This document shows, piece by piece, positions 60,403 through 64,000 of a stretch of 64,000 nucleotides of DNA. This stretch comes from Nonomuraea soli (GTDB lineage Bacteria; Actinomycetota; Actinomycetes; Streptosporangiales; Streptosporangiaceae). How positions within the stretch are numbered: position 1 is the first letter of the stretch; every line of letters starts with the position of its first letter. The translations under genes were made by a program, and so were the position numbers. The stretch is taken from assembly GCF_013761175.1 (NCBI RefSeq), contig NZ_JACDUR010000007.1, positions 704,376 to 768,375 of the forward strand, read 5' to 3'. The notes under the pieces were generated by a model, which was given only the letters and a program-made list of their open reading frames with translations, was not told the DNA's origin and ran no database searches.

Positions 60403-61143
60403 CTACCTCGTATAGGGGGTCGTGGTGGTCACGGGGGTGAAGCCGAGCCGTTCGAGGATCGGGCGGCTCTGGTCGGAGGCGTCCACCTGCAGGTAGCGGT
60501 AGCCGCGTTCGGTCGCGATGTCCGCCCGGTAGGCGACCAGCGAGCGATAGAGGCCGCGTCCGCGCCATTCTGGCAGTGTGCCGCCGCTCCACAGGCTGGC
60601 GAAATCGGTGCCTTCGTGGAGTTCGAGACGTGCCGCGCTGACCGGCTCGTCGCCGGCCATGGCCACGATGGCGACGACCGAGTCGAGCTGGGCCAGCAGG
60701 CGGGTGCGGATGTGATCGGCGCTGGTGCCGAAGGCCGCGGTGTGCACCCGCATCATGAGGTCGACGTCGGCGGGCGAGGTCACGCGGCGCAGCTCGATGC
60801 CGTCGGGCACCGGGCCGTCGAGCGCCAGATCGTCGATGCGGGCGAGCATGAGGGTCTCGGGCTCGTCGGCGGTGAAACCCGCGGCCAGGAGTCGCTCGGG
60901 TAGGTCCGCCGGCTGGTCGTGGGCGTAGTGCTTCCACTCGAATTCGTAGCCCAGGTCACCGTAGAAGGCGACCTGGGCGGCTATGGCGGAATCCGCGGTG
61001 TCGTGGGTCAGGTCAGACCAGAGGATGCCGTTCCATCCTCCCGCGGAGACCTGGCGTACGACGCCGTCGACGTGCTCCACCTTCGCGTCCGGAGCGTCGG
61101 GGCGCGCATCTCGCCGCATCTGGCGATCGAACAGACTCAGCAT
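60403..61143 (-). CDS. GNAT family N-acetyltransferase
   Basis: A 246-residue protein with a C-terminal GNAT domain: AAFGTSADHI, SAARLELHEGTDFASLWSGG, LPEWRGRGLYRSLVAYR (acetyl-CoA loop) and YLQVDASDQSRPILERLGF. The N-terminal ~110 residues are a second, degenerate acetyltransferase-like half. The ATG overlaps the end of the upstream phosphotransferase gene by 7 bp. Confidence 0.87.
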   Translation of the reverse strand: MLSLFDRQMRRDARPDAPDAKVEHVDGVVRQVSAGGWNGILWSDLTHDTADSAIAAQVAFYGDLGYEFEWKHYAHDQPADLPERLLAAGFTADEPETLMLARIDDLALDGPVPDGIELRRVTSPADVDLMMRVHTAAFGTSADHIRTRLLAQLDSVVAIVAMAGDEPVSAARLELHEGTDFASLWSGGTLPEWRGRGLYRSLVAYRADIATERGYRYLQVDASDQSRPILERLGFTPVTTTTPYTR

Positions 61144-61772
61144 CGTTCCAGTATGCCCAGGAGGAGGACCCGCTCCGCGCCCGTGGTGTTGGGGTCGCCG
61201 AGGCGGGCCTGCGTCGCCGCTCGCAGGCCGGGCTTCGGGTCCGTACGGCTGCCGCGGAGGAAGGCGCCGCTGATCACCTTCCTGGCGAGACGCTCGACTC
61301 CCTTCGGCGCCTCGCCGGTGGTCAGGAGGACGAGAGTCGTCGCCACATCGACGGCAGGCTCGCCCGAGCGGGCGTTGCACCAATCGATCACGCTGGGCCC
61401 GCCGGGCGTCAGGATCACGTTGCCGGGGTGGAAGTCGAGGTGGAGCACCTGGCCGCCGTCGCCGGGCAGCCAGTCGGGCGCCGGGACCCGATGGAGGCGG
61501 TCGTGCAGTTCACCGAGCTGCCTGCCGTACCGCAGCACCTTCCACGGGCGGCGGGAGAGGGCTTGCAGCATGGTCGGCCCCGGCAGGCGTTCGAGGACGA
61601 GGTCGGTCTCGGTGGCGTCGTGTACGGCCGGCACGGGAAAACCATGGCCGCGGACGTGCTCCATGATCTTGGCCTCGGCCAGGGCGGTGCTGTTGGAGCG
61701 GTAGCGGCGCAGCACGCGGCGGGAGTCGAGGGCGAAGACGTCAGCGGTGCGGCCGGTAGCGATCAGCTCCAC
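61137..61772 (-). CDS. phosphotransferase family protein (APH/choline-kinase fold)
   Basis: A 211-residue small kinase-fold protein: TADVFALDSRRVLRRY (nucleotide region), LVLERLPGPTMLQ, catalytic loop LHLDFHPGNVIL and metal motif VIDWCNARSGEP. It phosphorylates a small molecule; there is no basis to call it a resistance enzyme. The GTG is preceded by TAGAGT (minus strand, 61779-61784) with a 6-nt gap, a leaderless layout. It is the first gene of the operon and diverges from the haemoglobin fusion gene. Confidence 0.87.
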   Translation of the reverse strand: MELIATGRTADVFALDSRRVLRRYRSNSTALAEAKIMEHVRGHGFPVPAVHDATETDLVLERLPGPTMLQALSRRPWKVLRYGRQLGELHDRLHRVPAPDWLPGDGGQVLHLDFHPGNVILTPGGPSVIDWCNARSGEPAVDVATTLVLLTTGEAPKGVERLARKVISGAFLRGSRTDPKPGLRAATQARLGDPNTTGAERVLLLGILERC

Positions 61773-61822
61773 GACCGCACTCTAACCTTGTGAGTGCAGG
61801 AGCGCCGTGATTACATGATTAC

Positions 61823-62578
61823 ATGATCGTGGAATACATTCGGTACACGGTTCCGGCCGGGCGGGCGGCGGAGTTCGAGGCCGCGTACGGCAGAGCGGCG
61901 GTTCCGCTCGGCAAGGCGCCGCAGTGCCTCGACTACGAGCTGAGCACATGTGTGGACGAGCCCGACCACTACATCCTGCGCATTGTGTGGACTTCTGCGC
62001 AGGGGCACCTTGAAGGGTTCAGGAAGAGTGAGCGCTTCCGGGAGTTCTTCGCTGAGATCCAGCCGTATGTGACGGACATCGAGGAGATGCGGCACTACGA
62101 GCGGGTGCTGCACAAGACCGAGCCCACGCTCTTCGAGTGGGCCGGGGGCGAGGAGGCGTTCTCGCGGCTGACCGAGGTGTTCTACGGGCATGTGCGCAAG
62201 GACGACGTGGTAGGTCCGTTGTTCGCCCACATGGACCCGGGGCATCCGAAGTACGTGGCCATGTGGCTGGGTGAGGTCTTCGGCGGGCCCGACCGGTACA
62301 CGACCGAGCGGGGCGGCTATCCGCACATGCTCGCGCAGCACCTCGGGAAGGGGATCACGGAGGCCCAGCGGCGGCGGTGGGTGAGCCTGCTCATGGACGC
62401 GGCCGACGAGGTCGGGCTGCCGGACGATCCGGAGTTCCGGGCGGCGTTCGCGAGCTACATCGAATGGGGAACGCGGTTGGCGCTGGCGAACTCGCAGCCG
62501 GGGGCGACTCCGCCCACGCGGGCGCCGGTGCCGAGGTGGGGGTGGGGTGTGGCGCCGCCGTACCAGCCGTCGGCGTGA
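61823..62578 (+). CDS. ABM domain-truncated haemoglobin (group II) fusion
   Basis: A 251-residue two-domain protein. Residues 1-95 match the antibiotic biosynthesis monooxygenase (ABM) fold (VEYIRYTVPAGRAAEFEAAY, CLDYELSTCVDEPDHYIL, HLEGFRKSERFREFF). Residues about 100-230 match a group II truncated globin (VFYGHVRKDDVVGPLFAHMD, GYPHMLAQHLGKGI with the proximal His, RRRWVSLLMDA with the group II Trp). Such a protein could couple haem or O2/NO chemistry to quinone or small-substrate oxidation. A repeated GATTACAT just before the ATG may be a promoter or operator. Confidence 0.9.
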   Translation: MIVEYIRYTVPAGRAAEFEAAYGRAAVPLGKAPQCLDYELSTCVDEPDHYILRIVWTSAQGHLEGFRKSERFREFFAEIQPYVTDIEEMRHYERVLHKTEPTLFEWAGGEEAFSRLTEVFYGHVRKDDVVGPLFAHMDPGHPKYVAMWLGEVFGGPDRYTTERGGYPHMLAQHLGKGITEAQRRRWVSLLMDAADEVGLPDDPEFRAAFASYIEWGTRLALANSQPGATPPTRAPVPRWGWGVAPPYQPSA

Positions 62579-62591
62579 TGTCGTCGGGTGA

Positions 62592-62843
62592 CTAGTCGTC
62601 GGATCCGGCTCGGTCGTGATCGAGGATCTCGGTGAGCGTCTCCGGCTCCTCCAGCGGATCGGTGTAGGTGTCGGAGTCGCGCTTGTCTTCCTCGTTGACC
62701 CAGTGGAAGATGCCGCGGCTGACCTCGTCGTCGATCTCCTCGATCTTGTGACGTTCGGGCAGCTTGTCCTGGTACAGGGCCTCTTCGGAGATCTGCTCGT
62801 CGTCCCCGAGGTCCTGGTTGACGTTGTACGGCTGGTCAGTCAT
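62592..62843 (-). CDS. small acidic protein, hypothetical
   Basis: An 83-residue acidic protein (MTDQPYNVNQDLGDDEQISE, then EEIDDEVSRGIFHWVNEEDK and an EEPETLTEILDHDRAGSDD end), probably soluble. Its ATG overlaps the end of the membrane-protein gene at 62836 by 8 bp, so the two are likely co-translated. No known family is recognised. Confidence 0.7.
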   Translation of the reverse strand: MTDQPYNVNQDLGDDEQISEEALYQDKLPERHKIEEIDDEVSRGIFHWVNEEDKRDSDTYTDPLEEPETLTEILDHDRAGSDD

Positions 62844-63021
62844 GGATCATGACCACCGTCTTCTGGATGGCCCAGCCGACGAGGAAGACGCCGAACGCCG
62901 CCTGGGCGAGACGGACCCAGAGGGCGGAGGCGTCGGCCGCGAAGACCACGACGCCCAGCCACGTGAGCGCGAAGCCACCGACGAGAACGATGGCTGCCCA
63001 GTTCAACCCCCGATGCCACAT
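62836..63021 (-). CDS. small two-helix membrane protein
   Basis: A 61-residue protein with two membrane helices (LNWAAIVLVGGFALTWLGVV and LAQAAFGVFLVGWAIQKTVV). No good ribosome site is seen; GACGAT 6 nt upstream could be a -10 for a leaderless transcript. It is translationally linked to the acidic protein gene. Confidence 0.65.
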   Translation of the reverse strand: MWHRGLNWAAIVLVGGFALTWLGVVVFAADASALWVRLAQAAFGVFLVGWAIQKTVVMIHD

Positions 63022-63167
63022 AAGCGCATCGTCGCAGGCGGAGCGCCAAGGCAGGGTGTTGCGACGGTTTTATCGGGGCAACAGGTTGCGGGGTGCGCGA
63101 GACTGCGGGCGGTTGGTGTGGGTGAGAGGCGGCTGAGGGGCCGGCATTGGTCAGGGGACGCAGCCGT

Positions 63168-63294
63168 GCCTGCCGCCAGTCAGAGGGGAGGCCGCGGCCG
63201 GCGCGCCTGTCAGCCGGGGAAGGTGGCGGCCGGTGCCTGTCAGCCGGGGAAGGCGGCGGTCGGCGCCTGTCAGCGGGGGAGGCTGCGGCCGGTG
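63168..63294. repeat. 30-bp tandem repeat
   Basis: GCCTGTCAGC recurs at 63205, 63235 and 63265, exactly 30 bp apart, each followed by a GGGGAAGGxGGCGG-like segment; a degraded copy starts near 63168. The last unit overlaps the 3' end of the gene at 63270, whose C-terminus is therefore built partly from repeat sequence. Confidence 0.8.
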
Positions 63295-63668
63295 CCGACG
63301 CACTTGCGCAGGCGCGGGCCACGGGGCCTGGTCTGCGGCGTCTGCTCCAGGCAAGCGAGCAGCGCGGCGGCAGCGCGGGCGTCCGACAGGATGCGCTGTA
63401 CGGCCTCGCCGTCCTCCGGCAGTTGACCCCGCTCGGCCAGCTCGTGCTTGACGAAGGCGAGCGGGTCGGGCGCACCCACGCTCTCCGCGGCGACGGTGGC
63501 CCTGGCCGCGGTGAGCAGGCGCAGGTAGTACGTGCGCAGCGCGGCCTCGCGCATGTGCGCCCGCTCCAGGTCGTCGATCAGGTTGCGGGCGATGCTCAAC
63601 AGGTCGCCTGCGTGCGTCGTCTCGTCGGCGACGTAGGCGCGGATGTCATCGAACTCCGAGCGGGTCAT
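63270..63668 (-). CDS. hypothetical helical protein
   Basis: A 132-residue protein from ATG 63668 (GGAGG upstream): MTRSEFDDIRAYVADETTHA, then DLLSIARNLIDDLERAHMRE, LRTYYLRLLTAARATVAAES and a basic tail with one Cys (RGPRLRKCVGTG). It looks largely alpha-helical and cytosolic. I do not recognise the family. It is read away from the promoter-rich right edge. Confidence 0.7.
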   Translation of the reverse strand: MTRSEFDDIRAYVADETTHAGDLLSIARNLIDDLERAHMREAALRTYYLRLLTAARATVAAESVGAPDPLAFVKHELAERGQLPEDGEAVQRILSDARAAAALLACLEQTPQTRPRGPRLRKCVGTGRSLPR

Positions 63669-64000
63669 TGCGGACACCTCCGAGGGTGCAGTCTGCTCGT
63701 GTGTAGTTCGTATCGTGGGGCGATTGCGGATGACTTGCTGTCCACTTGCTGCAGCCGGAGGTTTGAAGAGGTTTCCGGGCGGGAAAGACCTCAAGGTTGC
63801 CCGTGTGGCCCGTGAGGGCTGGTACAGTTGCAGAGCGCAGACGAGCTCTGCGCGAATCCCACTTCCTGAAGGTCTGTCCGGTTGATTCGCATCTGTCCGG
63901 ATCGTCTGGTAAGTTAGAGGGGTTGCCCCGGAAACGGGGCGGTCGGAATTCCCGCAGGTGAATCGGTCCGAGTCAATTTGACAGAGACTGGGCCGCCTGA
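63669..64000 (+). promoter_or_regulatory. promoter-rich right edge, possible rRNA operon leader
   Basis: This 332-bp gene-free stretch has several promoter-like signals on the plus strand: TACAGT (63823-63828), a repeated CTGTCCGG (near 63876 and 63893) before TAAGTTAGAGGGGTTGCC, and a perfect -35 TTGACA (63978-63983) whose -10 lies outside. A CCCCG-GAAA-CGGGG hairpin lies in between. Stacked strong promoters with no ORF are typical of an rRNA operon upstream region, but no rRNA sequence is reached. Confidence 0.45.

Noticed and set aside
61137..61772. Aminoglycoside resistance phosphotransferase
   Set aside because: Only the general kinase-like fold (HLDFHPGN, IDW) is supported; nothing indicates an antibiotic substrate.
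1..64000. Prophage, insertion sequence or integrative element
   Set aside because: No transposase, integrase, phage structural gene or attachment-site-like repeat at the tRNA was found; codon use looks uniform.

Overview
The window is very GC-rich chromosomal DNA from an actinobacterium. GTG and TTG starts are common, many genes appear leaderless, and there are WhiB7, mycoredoxin, AdnAB and UvrD2 orthologues and a C1-U72 initiator tRNA. The gene content (paired mycosin-like proteases, TagF-like transferase, class F sortase, WhiB7 with its leader) fits a Streptosporangiales-type filamentous actinomycete; I could not test this by search. I see no transposase, integrase or phage gene.

The backbone is an old actinobacterial neighbourhood. 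From memory, its order follows the M. tuberculosis stretch rhlE (Rv3211) to the UPF0182 gene (Rv3193c): RhlE helicase, ferritin-like protein, DUF3107, TetR, LipV-like hydrolase, MoeZ, alkyltransferase-like protein, AdnA/AdnB, NudC, mycoredoxin, UvrD2, WhiB7, AarF-like protein, DUF2342 zincin, Lon-like PDZ protease and UPF0182 protein. Accessory blocks are inserted between these genes.

Layout. 1-6 kb: hydrolase, acetyltransferase, RhlE, ferritin-like protein, a decayed hydrolase, DUF3107, TetR. 6-9 kb: an NHEJ set with separate LigD polymerase and ligase genes divergent from Ku. 9-10.7 kb: three tandem secreted, cationic, Trp-rich small proteins. 10.7-17.3 kb: hydrolase, MoeZ, a twice-repeated pair (membrane-anchored protein plus mycosin-like protease), and an alkyltransferase-like protein. 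17.3-21.2 kb: TagF-like transferase and a flavin-dependent oxidoreductase. 21.3-27.8 kb: adnA-adnB. 27.8-33.0 kb: a four-gene NRPS-independent siderophore operon in the vibrioferrin order (pvsA-B-D-E, without the exporter pvsC) behind an IdeR/DmdR-type iron box. 33.1-36.8 kb: a two-component system whose response regulator has Glu at the phosphoacceptor site, an Asp-rich repeat surface protein and a class F sortase; an identical 6-4-6 palindrome stands before the first gene and before the surface-protein gene. 36.9-42.6 kb: NudC, mycoredoxin, secreted hydrolase, UvrD2, thioesterase II.

42.6-46.4 kb: whiB7 with a WhiB7-type promoter, an upstream ORF and a leader that can fold into mutually exclusive antiterminator and terminator structures; then two paralogous ~50-residue proteins separated by a 38-bp tandem repeat, further repeat arrays, and the AarF-like gene. 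46.4-58.3 kb: ThiF-like protein, enoyl-CoA hydratase, YgjP-like metallopeptidase, DUF2064-like protein, a three-gene operon (zincin, Nudix, EEP nuclease), epimerase, MoaE, Lon-like protease, UPF0182. 58.3-64 kb: initiator tRNA, methyltransferase, CopD-like membrane protein, a Nudix/GNAT/phosphotransferase operon, an ABM-truncated haemoglobin fusion, small proteins, and a promoter-rich right edge that may lead into an rRNA operon.

Functional themes are DNA repair (Ku, LigD parts, AdnAB, UvrD2, alkyltransferase-like protein), iron acquisition, redox and antibiotic stress (Mrx1, NudC, WhiB7, truncated haemoglobin), and the cell surface (mycosins, TagF, sortase system, Lon-like protease).
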